A stretch of 64,000 nucleotides of DNA from Flavobacterium johnsoniae (GTDB lineage Bacteria; Bacteroidota; Bacteroidia; Flavobacteriales; Flavobacteriaceae): positions 1-64,000 of the forward strand of contig NZ_MLFK01000010.1 of assembly GCF_001879205.1 (NCBI RefSeq), written 5' to 3'. Position 1 is the first letter of the stretch. Each line of letters starts with the position of its first letter. The notes beneath the pieces are model-generated. The model was not told the origin of the DNA and made no database searches. It saw only the letters and a program-made list of their open reading frames with translations. Of the stretch, positions 9,788-18,849 are shown in pieces. A program made the position numbers and the translations under genes.

Positions 9788-10228
9788 ATGGATGATAAAT
9801 TTAAGATCCCGCAGCTGCTGCTAAGATATGCACTGGGGATAACGTTCCTAACTCCGGTTTCTGACAGATTAGGTCTTCTTGGTGCCGCTGGTACCGGAAA
9901 TATTGAATGGGGTAACTGGCAGAATTTTATTGATTACACAACTACCCTTATGCCGGTTTTTGACAGGCCAATTGTGAATATTCTTGGAGGTATTGCCACA
10001 ATCGCTGAATTATTTATTGGAATCTTTTTGATTATTGGGTTTAAGACTAAATGGTCAGCTAGAGCGGCATCACTTCTTACCCTGACTTTTATTGTCTTTA
10101 TGACACTTTCAGTAGGAATTCAAAAGCCAGTAAACTATGGTGTATTTACTGCCAGTGCGGCGAGCCTGCTTCTTTCATTTATTCCAAATTATAAATGGAG
10201 CTTAGATAATCTTCTTGCGGAAAAATAA
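9788..10228 (+). CDS. DoxX-family membrane protein
   Basis: This 146-residue protein has four hydrophobic helices. The DoxX pattern is visible in LLRYALGITFLTPVSDRLG, in IATIAELFIGIFLIIGFKTKW and in a short charged C-terminus. DoxX proteins are quinone-linked or redox-associated inner-membrane proteins of poorly fixed function. It is first in a plus-strand set with a MarR regulator (29 nt later) and an AhpD-like thiol protein, which together look like an oxidative or electrophile stress unit. The MarR protein may repress the set. Confidence 0.8.
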   Translation: MDDKFKIPQLLLRYALGITFLTPVSDRLGLLGAAGTGNIEWGNWQNFIDYTTTLMPVFDRPIVNILGGIATIAELFIGIFLIIGFKTKWSARAASLLTLTFIVFMTLSVGIQKPVNYGVFTASAASLLLSFIPNYKWSLDNLLAEK

Positions 10229-10257
10229 TCTTCCTCCCGAATAAAATCTCTTGTACA

Positions 10258-10722
10258 ATGAAAATAGAAGATGTAATAAAATCCGAAGTCATAGTATCAA
10301 TAAATAAAAAAGTTTTATTGAATATATTATACACGCAGCATATTCTTAGTGATGGCCTGAGTAAAATATTAAAATCTTACAGCCTCTCTCATGAACAATT
10401 TGGAGTTTTGGTTTTATTAAAAGACTTAAACGGAAAATGTGCAAACATGTATATGATACAGCAAAAAATGGCTTCCAAAACAAGCAATACAACCCGTCTT
10501 GTAGACAAATTACTTCTTAAAGGACTTGTAACCAGAGAAACCTGCAGTGAAAACCGCCGGAAAATAGAAATATCAATTACCCAAAAAGGGCTTTTTATAC
10601 TTAACAAAACAGAGCCCAAAATACAAGCTTATGAAACAAAGCTTGCTGATAATTTGTCTTTATATGAGATAGAAGATCTCAACCGACTATTAGAAAAATA
10701 CAGAACGATCAACAACAAATAA
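10258..10722 (+). CDS. MarR-family transcriptional regulator
   Basis: This 154-residue winged-helix protein shows the MarR order: an N-terminal dimer helix (residues about 10-45), then EQFGVLVLLKDL, the recognition region MASKTSNTTRLVDKLLLKGLV (about 77-97) and the wing TRETCSENRRKIEISITQKG. Members are usually repressors released by small aromatics or oxidants. Cysteines occur in the wing (ETCSENRR) and at NGKCANMY, which would suit thiol sensing, but that is an inference. It sits between the DoxX gene and the AhpD-like gene, 11 nt before the latter. Confidence 0.87.
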   Translation: MKIEDVIKSEVIVSINKKVLLNILYTQHILSDGLSKILKSYSLSHEQFGVLVLLKDLNGKCANMYMIQQKMASKTSNTTRLVDKLLLKGLVTRETCSENRRKIEISITQKGLFILNKTEPKIQAYETKLADNLSLYEIEDLNRLLEKYRTINNK

Positions 10723-10733
10723 ATAATTAAAAA

Positions 10734-11168
10734 ATGAAAACACGTATTAAAATCGATCAGACAGAACCGGCAGGATACAAAGCAATTCTTGGTCTTGAAA
10801 GTTTTATAGAAAGCACTCCACTGACCAAAACACATAAAGATTTGATAAAGATCAGAGCTTCGCAGATAAACGCTTGTGCATTCTGCATAGACATGCATAC
10901 TAAAGAAGCCCGTAAAGCCGGTGAAACTGAACAGCGTATTTATGCACTCAATGCATGGCGCGACACTCCCTTTTTTACAACTGATGAACGTGCAATTCTG
11001 GCCCTTACGGAAGAAGTTACACTTATCAGCGGACACGTAAAAGACGAAACCTATCAAGCTGCCTTAGAAATATTGGGAGAAACCTATCTTGCGCAGGTTA
11101 TATTGTCCATTATAACAATAAACGCCTGGAACAGAATTGGAATCACTACACAGCTCGTCCCTGCATAA
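10734..11168 (+). CDS. AhpD-like carboxymuconolactone decarboxylase-family protein
   Basis: The 144-residue protein has the redox-active motif C48-A-F-C51 followed by H55 (NACAFCIDMHTKEARKAG). This is the AhpD/CMD thiol-peroxidase signature, not the decarboxylase one. The length and the helical tail (VILSIITINAWNRIG) also fit. The expected role is reduction of peroxides, or of a peroxiredoxin, through the Cys pair in the cytosol. It is last in the DoxX-MarR-CMD set and is followed by a strong terminator. Confidence 0.85.
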   Translation: MKTRIKIDQTEPAGYKAILGLESFIESTPLTKTHKDLIKIRASQINACAFCIDMHTKEARKAGETEQRIYALNAWRDTPFFTTDERAILALTEEVTLISGHVKDETYQAALEILGETYLAQVILSIITINAWNRIGITTQLVPA

Positions 11169-11186
11169 AAAAATACCTCAAAAATT

Positions 11187-11223
11187 AAAAAAGCTGCTCC
11201 GTTTTTCATTTCGGGCAGCTTTT
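11187..11223 (+). terminator. Intrinsic terminator after the ahpD-like gene
   Basis: A/T-flanked arms AAAAAGCTGC and GCAGCTTTT (about 11188-11197 and 11215-11223) have CCG/CGG pairing towards the loop. It lies 20 nt after the stop at 11168 and ends the doxX-marR-ahpD-like transcript. Confidence 0.75.
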
Positions 11224-11322
11224 CTATTTGCAAAAAACGCTTACTATTTTTCTTATAGTTACAGTAGAAAATAATAAATTTACTAAATCGCCTGAGAATA
11301 TATTCAATCTAAAATAATTGAT

Positions 11323-12786
11323 ATGCTTCCTTATAAATCACTAATACAGCTTAATAGAGATTCTAACGTTTCCCTGTATGTACAATTGTGCAATAATTTT
11401 ATTCAGCTCATTACCAATGGCACCTTAAAACCTTCGGATATTCTGCCAAGCACAAGAGTACTTTCGGAATTAACAGGTATCAGCCGCAATACGGTGAAAG
11501 TTGCATACGAAGAGCTTATGAGCCAGGGCTGGGCAGAATCTGTTGAACGTAAAGGAATATTTGTACTTTCTAAGCTTCCTGAGCTTTCAGAAAAAAGAAA
11601 GCAGACTTCTATAATACCTTTAAAAGACCAAACAGAATCCTTTATCTGGAATAATCCTTTTTCAAAAACATTTGCCGCTGAAGATTTTCAAAAATCAATT
11701 TTAACAATCGATGACGGTTTCCCTGATGTACGTCTTACGCCGGTAGACCTACTTATGCGCGAATACAGAAGTATCTCTAAAAGATTTTACGGTAAAAACT
11801 TTCTGAAATATGGTGATCCCAAAGGTTCAGAACATCTGCGTATAGCATTGTGCCGTTATCTTTCTGAAACTAGAGGTCTTGCTGTAACTCCCGAAAACAT
11901 AATCATTACAAAGGGAAGTCAAATGGGTATTTATCTTGCCACACAATTATTACTTACACCTGGAGATAAAATTGCGGTTGGATCCTCGAATTACCGTTCT
12001 GCCGATGACATATTTAAGCACACGGGAGCGTCTCTTTTAAGAATACCTGTTGACGAAAATGGAATGGACATAGATAATCTAACAGATATATTACAGAAAC
12101 AAAAGATTAAAGCCGTTTACATAATTCCACATCATCACTTTCCCACAACCGTTACCATGAGTATGGATAGAAGACTGAAACTTCTTAAACTAGCAGAAGA
12201 GTATGGTTTTGCGGTAATCGAAGACGATTATGATTATGATTTTCATTATAACAACAAACCATACGTACCACTGGCCAGCATTGATCATAACCGTAACGTT
12301 ATTTACATTGGCTCTATCACTAAGACCTTTGCCCCTGCACTTCGTATAGGATTTTTAATTTCAAGCAGCCAGTTTACAAATGCCTGTGCTTCTTTGCGCC
12401 AGCTGATCGATAAACAAGGGGATTCTTTACTGGAAGAAGCTTTCTCATCTCTTTACGATACCGGTGAAATGGAAAGACATTTTCGTAAATCTATTAAAAT
12501 ATACAAACAGAGAAGAGATCTTTTCTGTGAGATTCTTGAGGCCAATTTTAGAGACGCAATCACTTTTAAAATACCTGAAGGAGGATTAGCAGTATGGTCT
12601 TTATTTGATAAAAAAATAAATTTAAAAGAATTGGCCGTGCGAGCAGAAAAGAAAGGATTAAAAATTCCGGATGGTACATTTTATAACAATGAAGTTTTTA
12701 AACCCAATGGTCTGAGGCTGGGCTTTGCTTCCATTAATGAAAAAGAAATCGAACATTCACTTTCTATTCTCCAACAAATTATCTAA
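11323..12786 (+). CDS. MocR/PdxR-type regulator: GntR winged helix fused to an aminotransferase-like domain
   Basis: The 487-residue protein has a GntR winged helix at about residues 12-80 (LPSTRVLSELTGISRNTVKV) joined to a fold-type I aminotransferase domain (about 110-487). The PLP lysine is K334 in GSITKTFAPALRIGF and the PLP-contacting EDDYDYDF is present. MocR-type proteins sense PLP or an amino compound with this domain and control metabolic genes rather than transaminate. It has its own start 155 nt after the ahpD-like gene and behind a terminator, so it is probably a separate transcript. Its targets cannot be read; the redox cluster just upstream is a candidate. Confidence 0.88.
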   Translation: MLPYKSLIQLNRDSNVSLYVQLCNNFIQLITNGTLKPSDILPSTRVLSELTGISRNTVKVAYEELMSQGWAESVERKGIFVLSKLPELSEKRKQTSIIPLKDQTESFIWNNPFSKTFAAEDFQKSILTIDDGFPDVRLTPVDLLMREYRSISKRFYGKNFLKYGDPKGSEHLRIALCRYLSETRGLAVTPENIIITKGSQMGIYLATQLLLTPGDKIAVGSSNYRSADDIFKHTGASLLRIPVDENGMDIDNLTDILQKQKIKAVYIIPHHHFPTTVTMSMDRRLKLLKLAEEYGFAVIEDDYDYDFHYNNKPYVPLASIDHNRNVIYIGSITKTFAPALRIGFLISSSQFTNACASLRQLIDKQGDSLLEEAFSSLYDTGEMERHFRKSIKIYKQRRDLFCEILEANFRDAITFKIPEGGLAVWSLFDKKINLKELAVRAEKKGLKIPDGTFYNNEVFKPNGLRLGFASINEKEIEHSLSILQQII

Positions 12787-12806
12787 AAATAAAATCCAGC
12801 TGTTTT

Positions 12807-13451
12807 TTACATTGATACACTAATTCCTGCCATGCACCTGCCTGTTCCTTGCTCATGGTCATAAGCAGGCATAATCCATACCGTTGCTTTTAGTTTTGTA
12901 ATGGTATATCTAAAATTTGGCCCCAGACCATGATATCGCCAATCCATGATACCCAAACTGCTATTCGCAGAAAATTCATAGAATACGTTTACCTTATACA
13001 AATAATTATCTGCACCTCTTCCCTTCTCAATTAAGGCAAGAAAACTCAAGGTTTTGTTATTTAACGCAATACTAAAAGAGTATCTAGGTGACTTCTGTCC
13101 ATGTTCAATACCAGCACTGGCAGAAATAGTAATTTTTTCTATTGGAGAATAAGAGAGTCCTATTAAAGCCTGCCCCCATTTTTCCCTTGTCAGACCAAAA
13201 AACGTTAGTGCAAATTGATCATTTATTTTTCTGCTTCCAAAATAGTCTATTATGGGTTCAACTGAACCATCACTATTAAACTTAGAATATTGCTCGAGCT
13301 GTGCTTGTGCCAGCATTGGAAATACAGCAAAAGAAATAAACAAAAAGCTTTTTTTATTACAGCTCACAATATTTATACTTCTTAGAGAAAGCGTACAAAT
13401 TGTTGTTTTTAAAACATTAAGAAGTAATACTGCTGCATTTAAATTTTTCAT
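12807..13451 (-). CDS. Hypothetical exported, probably outer-membrane protein
   Basis: The 214-residue protein was not assigned to a family. A signal-peptide-like segment (KKSFLFISFAVFPMLAQAQ) ends near residue 50, which is far from the ATG. The true start may therefore lie inside the frame, or the region before it may be a relic. After it come alternating strands ending in aromatic residues (ITISASAGIEHG, YKVNVFYEFSA, FRYTITKLKATVWIMP) that suggest a small beta-barrel. I placed the start at 13451 (MKNLNAAV); the frame is open to 13472. It is convergent with the MocR-type gene, 20 nt away. Confidence 0.6.
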   Translation of the reverse strand: MKNLNAAVLLLNVLKTTICTLSLRSINIVSCNKKSFLFISFAVFPMLAQAQLEQYSKFNSDGSVEPIIDYFGSRKINDQFALTFFGLTREKWGQALIGLSYSPIEKITISASAGIEHGQKSPRYSFSIALNNKTLSFLALIEKGRGADNYLYKVNVFYEFSANSSLGIMDWRYHGLGPNFRYTITKLKATVWIMPAYDHEQGTGRCMAGISVSM

Positions 13452-13622
13452 TTGTGGTATATCTGTGATCAAAGCAAAAGTAATGTCACAATCTTCCGGA
13501 CGCAGACCCCAGCTGAAAGAAATCGGCTAACCCAGCGGATTTTAAGAACCTGTTTCAATAATAAACTTTGTACATTGGTTGAATTCATTTTGTACCTTTA
13601 CGAGAAAATATTTTAAATCAAA

Positions 13623-14198
13623 ATGCTTACTCCATTACAGAAATATCTGGTTGAAAAAATAACACTCTCTGAAGAAGAATTACTATTGATTGATTCTGTA
13701 TCAATACTAAAAAAGATAAGGAAAAAGCAATTTCTGTTTGAGGCAGGAGAAGTATGGAAATACAATGCATTTGTTTGCCGCGGTCTGGTCAAAACATTCT
13801 CTGTTGATAAGAATGGAAAAGAACATATTATTAATTTTTCTCCGGAAAACTACTGGTTTGGAGACCGGGACAGTTTAACAAATAATACTCCTTCAAAATT
13901 TAATATTGACGCAATCGAAGATTCGGAAATCATATTAATCAAAAAAGAAGATTTTGAAATGCTTTGCCATAAGATTCCCAGTTTAAACAATTTAGTAAAT
14001 ACCATTTTACAAAAGAGTTTTGTGGTTTCTCAAAAACGCATCCATGACAGCATAAGTCTAGCTGCAGAAGAAAAGTATCAAAACTTTTTAGACTCCCATC
14101 CTTCCCTAATAAACCGCATTCCCCAGCATATGATTGGGGCTTATCTCGGAATAACGCCGGAAACCATAACCCGTATCCGTCGTAATTCTAATAAGTGA
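13623..14198 (+). CDS. Crp/Fnr-family transcriptional regulator
   Basis: The 191-residue protein has a cyclic-nucleotide-binding-like beta-roll (residues about 25-115, with KKQFLFEAGEVWKYNAFVCRG and FSPENYWFGD) and a C-terminal HTH (about 160-185, IPQHMIGAYLGITPETITRI). No cysteine cluster for an Fe-S centre and no cAMP-binding RxS motif were seen, so the ligand is unknown, as for most Bacteroidota members. A perfect 12-bp inverted repeat starts 17 nt after its stop, in front of the SDR gene at 14311. That gene is its likely target. Confidence 0.85.
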   Translation: MLTPLQKYLVEKITLSEEELLLIDSVSILKKIRKKQFLFEAGEVWKYNAFVCRGLVKTFSVDKNGKEHIINFSPENYWFGDRDSLTNNTPSKFNIDAIEDSEIILIKKEDFEMLCHKIPSLNNLVNTILQKSFVVSQKRIHDSISLAAEEKYQNFLDSHPSLINRIPQHMIGAYLGITPETITRIRRNSNK

Positions 14199-14214
14199 TT
14201 TTCAGCTGTTTTTC

Positions 14215-14253
14215 CTTGACATTTGTCTGCTTTTTTTTCAAACAAATGTCAAG
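14215..14253. promoter_or_regulatory. Perfect 12-bp inverted repeat between the Crp/Fnr gene and the SDR gene
   Basis: CTTGACATTTGT (14215-14226) and ACAAATGTCAAG (14242-14253) are exact reverse complements separated by a 15-nt T-rich spacer. No T tract follows either arm, so a terminator is unlikely. The arms lie 27 bp apart centre to centre, upstream of the SDR gene. They could be an operator for the adjacent Crp/Fnr protein. Confidence 0.5.
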
Positions 14254-14310
14254 AAAATTTAATGCCCTCCTTATAGAACTTTGTATTGTTAAATTATAAA
14301 TCATTACACA

Positions 14311-15168
14311 ATGACAAAGACAATTTTTATTACCGGAACCAGTACCGGATTCGGGAAACTAACCGCCATAACACTATCTAAAGCAGGACATAATGTAATT
14401 GCAGGTATGCGTGCCGTAAATGGCAAAAATGACTTGGCGGCCAAAGAACTTTCTTCCTACCCAAATATCGATGTTGTAGAAATAGATGTTACTGATGATC
14501 TTTCGGTTCAAACTGCATTTGAAAAAGTACTTCATAAATACGGCAGTATAGATGTGTTGGTAAATAATGCCGGACTAGCAGGTTTCGGATTAGTTGAAGC
14601 TTTTTCAATCGATCAGATTAAGAACTTTTTTGAAGTAAATTTCTATGGAATCATTCGCACTTATCAGGCAGTGCTTCCTTCTATGAGAAAGGCAAAGAGC
14701 GGTTTGGTTATCAATCTTACTTCGGGCGCGAGTGGTCATTCTCTTCCTTTTATGGGTCCCTATCTTGCTTCTAAATTTAGTGTAGAGGCAATTACTGAGT
14801 CTCTTCAGGATGAACTAAAACAATTTGATATTGAAAACGTAACCATTCAGCCGGGCGTTTATCCTACCGAAATGAATAATGGAGTAAAAACGGGCAATAA
14901 TGCAGATAAACCGCAAGTTGCAAAAGAGTATGATCCCATTGCAAGTGAAATGTTTGCTGCTATTGGCGCAGGATTATTTGGAAAAATGGAGCAGTTTAAT
15001 ATGGATCCGCAAACAATTGCTGATGGGATATTAGAACTAATTAATATGCAGGATGGCACAAGACCGCTGCGTTTTCCTCTGGATGCCATTGCAGAAGGTA
15101 CGGATATCGCTTTTATAAACTCAAGAGCCGAGCATAAAGCCTTATGGCTTACTAAATATACGAGCTAA
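14311..15168 (+). CDS. Short-chain dehydrogenase/reductase
   Basis: This 285-residue classical SDR has the cofactor motif TGTSTGFG (residues 9-16), NNAG, S138 in INLTSGAS, and Y151/K155 in YLASK. The catalytic tetrad elements are thus in place for NAD(P)-dependent alcohol/ketone conversion. It lacks a signal peptide. The substrate is unknown; FGLVEAFSIDQ and PGVYPTEM resemble broad-range Bacteroidota SDRs. It lies behind the Crp/Fnr regulator and a perfect palindrome and is closed by a strong terminator, so it is probably a single-gene unit under that regulator. Confidence 0.87.
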   Translation: MTKTIFITGTSTGFGKLTAITLSKAGHNVIAGMRAVNGKNDLAAKELSSYPNIDVVEIDVTDDLSVQTAFEKVLHKYGSIDVLVNNAGLAGFGLVEAFSIDQIKNFFEVNFYGIIRTYQAVLPSMRKAKSGLVINLTSGASGHSLPFMGPYLASKFSVEAITESLQDELKQFDIENVTIQPGVYPTEMNNGVKTGNNADKPQVAKEYDPIASEMFAAIGAGLFGKMEQFNMDPQTIADGILELINMQDGTRPLRFPLDAIAEGTDIAFINSRAEHKALWLTKYTS

Positions 15169-15200
15169 AGGCTTAGGGTAAATAAGCCAGTAAATAATAT

Positions 15201-15230
15201 AAAACGCCTCCAATAGTGAGGCGTTTTTTT
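15201..15230 (+). terminator. Intrinsic terminator after the SDR gene
   Basis: Arms AAAACGCCTC (15201-15210) and GAGGCGTTTT (15218-15227) enclose a 7-nt loop and are followed by T residues. It lies 33 nt after the SDR stop. Confidence 0.85.
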
Positions 15231-15363
15231 GTTTAAAATCTATGTGTGGTTACTATTTATAAAACTGTAATTCAAATAAAAACGCTTCAATTTAACACCC
15301 TAAACTGTATTTTATCATTATATTTTTAATTAAATTTACGTAGCAATTCTCAATAAATATCGT

Positions 15364-16236
15364 ATGGAAATAAATTATTCGGAATTAGTTTCCATTAAAA
15401 ATGTAAGTGTCCAAAGGATAGAAGACGCTGCAGTATCCTCATTCTTGGATACCCTTTCAATAGAAGAACCTCTTGAAATAAGAATAACTTACGGATCTAA
15501 AACAGAGCGGGTCGAGAAAAATATTTCGGTTACAATGCGCACTCCGGGCCATGATATTGAACTCGCTGCCGGCTTTTTGTTTACCGAGGGAATTATTACT
15601 TCTTTTGAAGATGTAAAGGATGCTTACCACGTAAAAATGAATTGTTTGTCACAAAAACAAAACATTGTTCAGGTTGATCTTAAGGAGAATTTCAGCCCAA
15701 ATCTTATGCAGACAGACCGGAATTTCTATACTACTTCAAGCTGCGGTGTGTGCGGAAAAAGCTCCATTCAGTCTATAAAAACGGTTAGTTCTTTTGGCCA
15801 TTTGTTAAAACCTTCGGTTAGGATTGAGGCATCTGTATTTTATCAGCTTCCTCAAAAATTAAGAATGGCTCAAAGTGACTTTGCCGCTACAGGCGGTCTT
15901 CATGCATCTGGACTTTTTGATAATAAAGGAGAATTGATTCTTTTAAGTGAAGATGTAGGAAGACACAATGCATTAGACAAATTAATAGGCCAGTCTTTTA
16001 TTAATAAATCACTGCCGTTAAATGAGCATATTTTACTCCTTAGCGGAAGAGCCAGTTTTGAACTGATTCAAAAAGCTGCAATGGCCGGCATTTCTACTAT
16101 CGCTTCTATTGGCGCTCCTTCTAGTCTTGCTGTTGAGCTTGCATTAGAATTCAATATAACACTTTTGGGATTTCTCAAAGAAAACAAATTTAATATATAC
16201 AGCAGCTCAGAGCAAACCGTGATTATTACGGCCTGA
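15364..16236 (+). CDS. fdhD: Formate dehydrogenase accessory sulfurtransferase FdhD
   Basis: The 290-residue protein matches FdhD, which carries sulfur from a cysteine desulfurase to the molybdenum cofactor of formate-dehydrogenase-type enzymes. The sulfur-carrying motif C127-G-V-C130 is in TSSCGVCGKSS. PGHDIELAAGFLFTEGII and the C-terminal SEDVGRHNALDKLIG with LLSGRASFEL are family hallmarks. It is followed after 49 nt by the molybdopterin oxidoreductase at 16286, its presumed client. The two are almost certainly one operon. Confidence 0.93.
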   Translation: MEINYSELVSIKNVSVQRIEDAAVSSFLDTLSIEEPLEIRITYGSKTERVEKNISVTMRTPGHDIELAAGFLFTEGIITSFEDVKDAYHVKMNCLSQKQNIVQVDLKENFSPNLMQTDRNFYTTSSCGVCGKSSIQSIKTVSSFGHLLKPSVRIEASVFYQLPQKLRMAQSDFAATGGLHASGLFDNKGELILLSEDVGRHNALDKLIGQSFINKSLPLNEHILLLSGRASFELIQKAAMAGISTIASIGAPSSLAVELALEFNITLLGFLKENKFNIYSSSEQTVIITA

Positions 16237-16285
16237 AATAAATTATTCTGATACCGTAACTCAATACAAATTAAACCAAAATGTA

Positions 16286-18652
16286 ATGAAGGAAGATCAA
16301 CAAAAAGTAACAGCTGATTTAACAAATAAATTACCTGATCCGGAAAATCCATACAAACTTTCAGAACTTAAGCTGACAAAAGTAGAAAAATGGGCTGCCG
16401 GCGTACCTGCGGTAATAGCAGCGGTAAGTGATCTTATTGAAGATAAAACAGTTTTTAGAGGCGGTAAAGCTCTGTTTAAAATGAACCAAATGGGAGGTTT
16501 TGACTGCTCAAGCTGCGCCTGGCCAGATCCTGATGATGATCGGTCTCCCTTGGGCGAATATTGTGAAAATGGAGCTAAAGCTTTAGCTGAAGAAGCCACA
16601 ACCAAAAAAGTTACTGCTGCTTTTTTTAAAGAAAACTCCGTATATAGTCTTTCAAAACTAGACGATTACCAAATTGGAAAAATGGGAAGGCTGACTGAAC
16701 CAATGTATTTGCCTATTGGCGGTACTCATTATCAGCCCATAAGCTGGGATGATGCTTTCAAAAAAATTGCGGTTCACTTAAATTCACTCGAATCTCCCAA
16801 TGAAGCGGCTTTTTATACTTCCGGAAGAACAAGTAATGAGGCTTCCTTTCTTTATCAGCTTTTTGCTAAAGAATTCGGGACCAATAATATGCCTGATTGT
16901 TCTAATATGTGTCATGAAACATCCGGAACAGCTTTAAAAACGACTATTGGTATAGGAAAAGGAACTGTCACACTAGAGGATTTTTACGATACGGATGTAA
17001 TTGTAATAATAGGACAAAACCCGGGAACCAATGCACCACGAATGCTGAGTGCATTAGAAAAAGGCAAAAAAAACGGAGCCAAAATTATTGCTATTAATCC
17101 TTTGCCCGAAGCTGGTTTAATGGGATTCCATAATCCGCAGGCAATAAAAGGCATAATAGGCTCAGGCGGTAAACTTACCGACCTTTTTCTTCCCATAAAA
17201 ATAAATGGCGATATGGCACTGCTAAAAGCCATTGAACTTTTATTGATTGAATTTGAAAACAAAAACCCGGGAAAAGTTTTCGATCATGAATTCATCAAAG
17301 AAAAAACAACCGGTTTTGAAAATTTTAATAAACAGTTTGAAAATGCAGATCTGGACAACCTTGCCTTTCTCTCTGGAGTTCCTAAAGATTTAATTATTGA
17401 AGCTGCAGAGATACTGGCCTTTAAAAAAAGAATTATTGTCTGCTGGGGAATGGGCCTTACACAACAGCCTAATGGTGTTGACATGATTAGAGAGATTGTC
17501 AATATTTTATTGATAAAAGGAAGTATCGGCAAACCCGGAGCCGGTGTATGTCCTGTTAGAGGACACAGCAATGTCCAGGGAAACAGAACCATGCTTATAG
17601 ACGAGAAACCTACAAATGAGCAATTAGACCGTCTGCAGGCTTATTTTGGCTTTAATCCCCCAAGAAATCACGGTTATGATGTGGTTGGCACTATAAAAGC
17701 CATACACGATGAAAAAGTAAAATTTCTGTTTTGCATGGGTGGTAATTTTCTATCGGCCGCACCCGATACCAAGTATACTGCAGAGGCATTCAGAAAATTG
17801 AAACTTCTGGTGTGCGTATCAACAAAACTAAACAGAGGACATTTAATACACGGAAAAGAATCAATTATACTTCCTACCCTTTCCAGAAGTGATATGGATA
17901 TCGTCAACAACGAAGTACAAATTATCAGTACAGAAAATTCTATGGGAGTAGTTCAGTCTTCAAAAGGCGTGCTTAAACCCATATCAGATCAATTGATAAA
18001 CGAAACACAAATTGTCTGCCGTATGGCCATGGCTGTGCTGGCAGATAAATCGATTATTAATTGGCAGCGGTACCACGACAGTTATGATGCCGTAAGAGAA
18101 GCTATTGAAAATTGCATTCCGGGTTTTGAAAACTATAATGTCAGAGTCAGAGAAAAAGGTGGTTTTTATCTGCCAAATGCCCCTCGTCATGGCAAATTTA
18201 CTGCTAAAGAATCAGCAGATCGTGCTTCGTTTACCATAACTGAAATTCCGGATAATGAATTGGCCCCAGACGAATATATGATGGCAACCACACGTACTCA
18301 TGACCAGTTTAACACCACTATTTACGGTCTTGACGATCGATATAGAGGTATTAAAAATGAACGAAGAGTAATTTTCATGAATCAAAATGATATCGATAAA
18401 GCAGGATTTAAATCCGGAGAAAAAGTAGATTTATTTAACTATGATGACGGCATCGAAAGAATTGCACCTTTATTTATTATCGTTTCCTATCAAATACCGG
18501 AGCGAAATACGGTTACCTATTTTCCGGAAACCAATGTTCTGGTTTCAGTAAATAATGTGGTCAAAGAAAGTAATATGCCGGCATCTAAATATGTAAAAAT
18601 AAAAGTACGAAAACACGATCCTGCTATTTATGAAAAGATAAACCTACTATGA
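16286..18652 (+). CDS. FdhF/YdeP-type molybdopterin oxidoreductase
   Basis: The 788-residue protein is of the FdhF/YdeP subgroup: an N-terminal GGFDCSSCAWPDP (C74, C77) and the later DDDRSPLGEYC, then C205 and C209 in MPDCSNMCHETSG, and bis-MGD-binding segments such as IGQNPGTNAPRML and KPGAGVCPVRGHSNVQGN. The tail has the MopB C-terminal fold (TRTHDQFNTTIYGLDDRYRG). It is cytosolic, with no Tat signal. Formate dehydrogenase activity is not established for this branch; E. coli YdeP is linked to acid resistance. No NAD- or quinone-linked partner subunit is nearby, so the electron acceptor is unknown. It is paired with fdhD. Confidence 0.9.
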   Translation: MKEDQQKVTADLTNKLPDPENPYKLSELKLTKVEKWAAGVPAVIAAVSDLIEDKTVFRGGKALFKMNQMGGFDCSSCAWPDPDDDRSPLGEYCENGAKALAEEATTKKVTAAFFKENSVYSLSKLDDYQIGKMGRLTEPMYLPIGGTHYQPISWDDAFKKIAVHLNSLESPNEAAFYTSGRTSNEASFLYQLFAKEFGTNNMPDCSNMCHETSGTALKTTIGIGKGTVTLEDFYDTDVIVIIGQNPGTNAPRMLSALEKGKKNGAKIIAINPLPEAGLMGFHNPQAIKGIIGSGGKLTDLFLPIKINGDMALLKAIELLLIEFENKNPGKVFDHEFIKEKTTGFENFNKQFENADLDNLAFLSGVPKDLIIEAAEILAFKKRIIVCWGMGLTQQPNGVDMIREIVNILLIKGSIGKPGAGVCPVRGHSNVQGNRTMLIDEKPTNEQLDRLQAYFGFNPPRNHGYDVVGTIKAIHDEKVKFLFCMGGNFLSAAPDTKYTAEAFRKLKLLVCVSTKLNRGHLIHGKESIILPTLSRSDMDIVNNEVQIISTENSMGVVQSSKGVLKPISDQLINETQIVCRMAMAVLADKSIINWQRYHDSYDAVREAIENCIPGFENYNVRVREKGGFYLPNAPRHGKFTAKESADRASFTITEIPDNELAPDEYMMATTRTHDQFNTTIYGLDDRYRGIKNERRVIFMNQNDIDKAGFKSGEKVDLFNYDDGIERIAPLFIIVSYQIPERNTVTYFPETNVLVSVNNVVKESNMPASKYVKIKVRKHDPAIYEKINLL

Positions 18653-18744
18653 TTTTAAACTTTCGCTGTTTATTTTGAAAAAAGAAAAGAATATAAAACT
18701 TCATTCCTTAATCTAGATTAATCGATAAGTCTTTTCTTCCCTTA

Positions 18745-18752
18745 TAAATTTG
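18745..18752 (+). promoter_or_regulatory. Candidate -7 promoter box for the alpha/beta hydrolase gene
   Basis: TAAATTTG fits TAnnTTTG and would give a leader of about 90 nt before the ATG at 18850. No clear TTG box lies at the right distance. Confidence 0.3.
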
Positions 18753-18849
18753 TACCAGAAATCTAATTCAAAAAAACAAATCAAAACTTAGACATTATAA
18801 CAATATCAAATTAGGACATCCTAAATTTATTAATCTAAAACCAAAAAAG

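Noticed and set aside
10629..11057. 142-codon minus-strand ORF opposite the AhpD-like gene
   Set aside because: Cysteine- and phenylalanine-rich antisense shadow of a gene with a clear CxxC catalytic motif.
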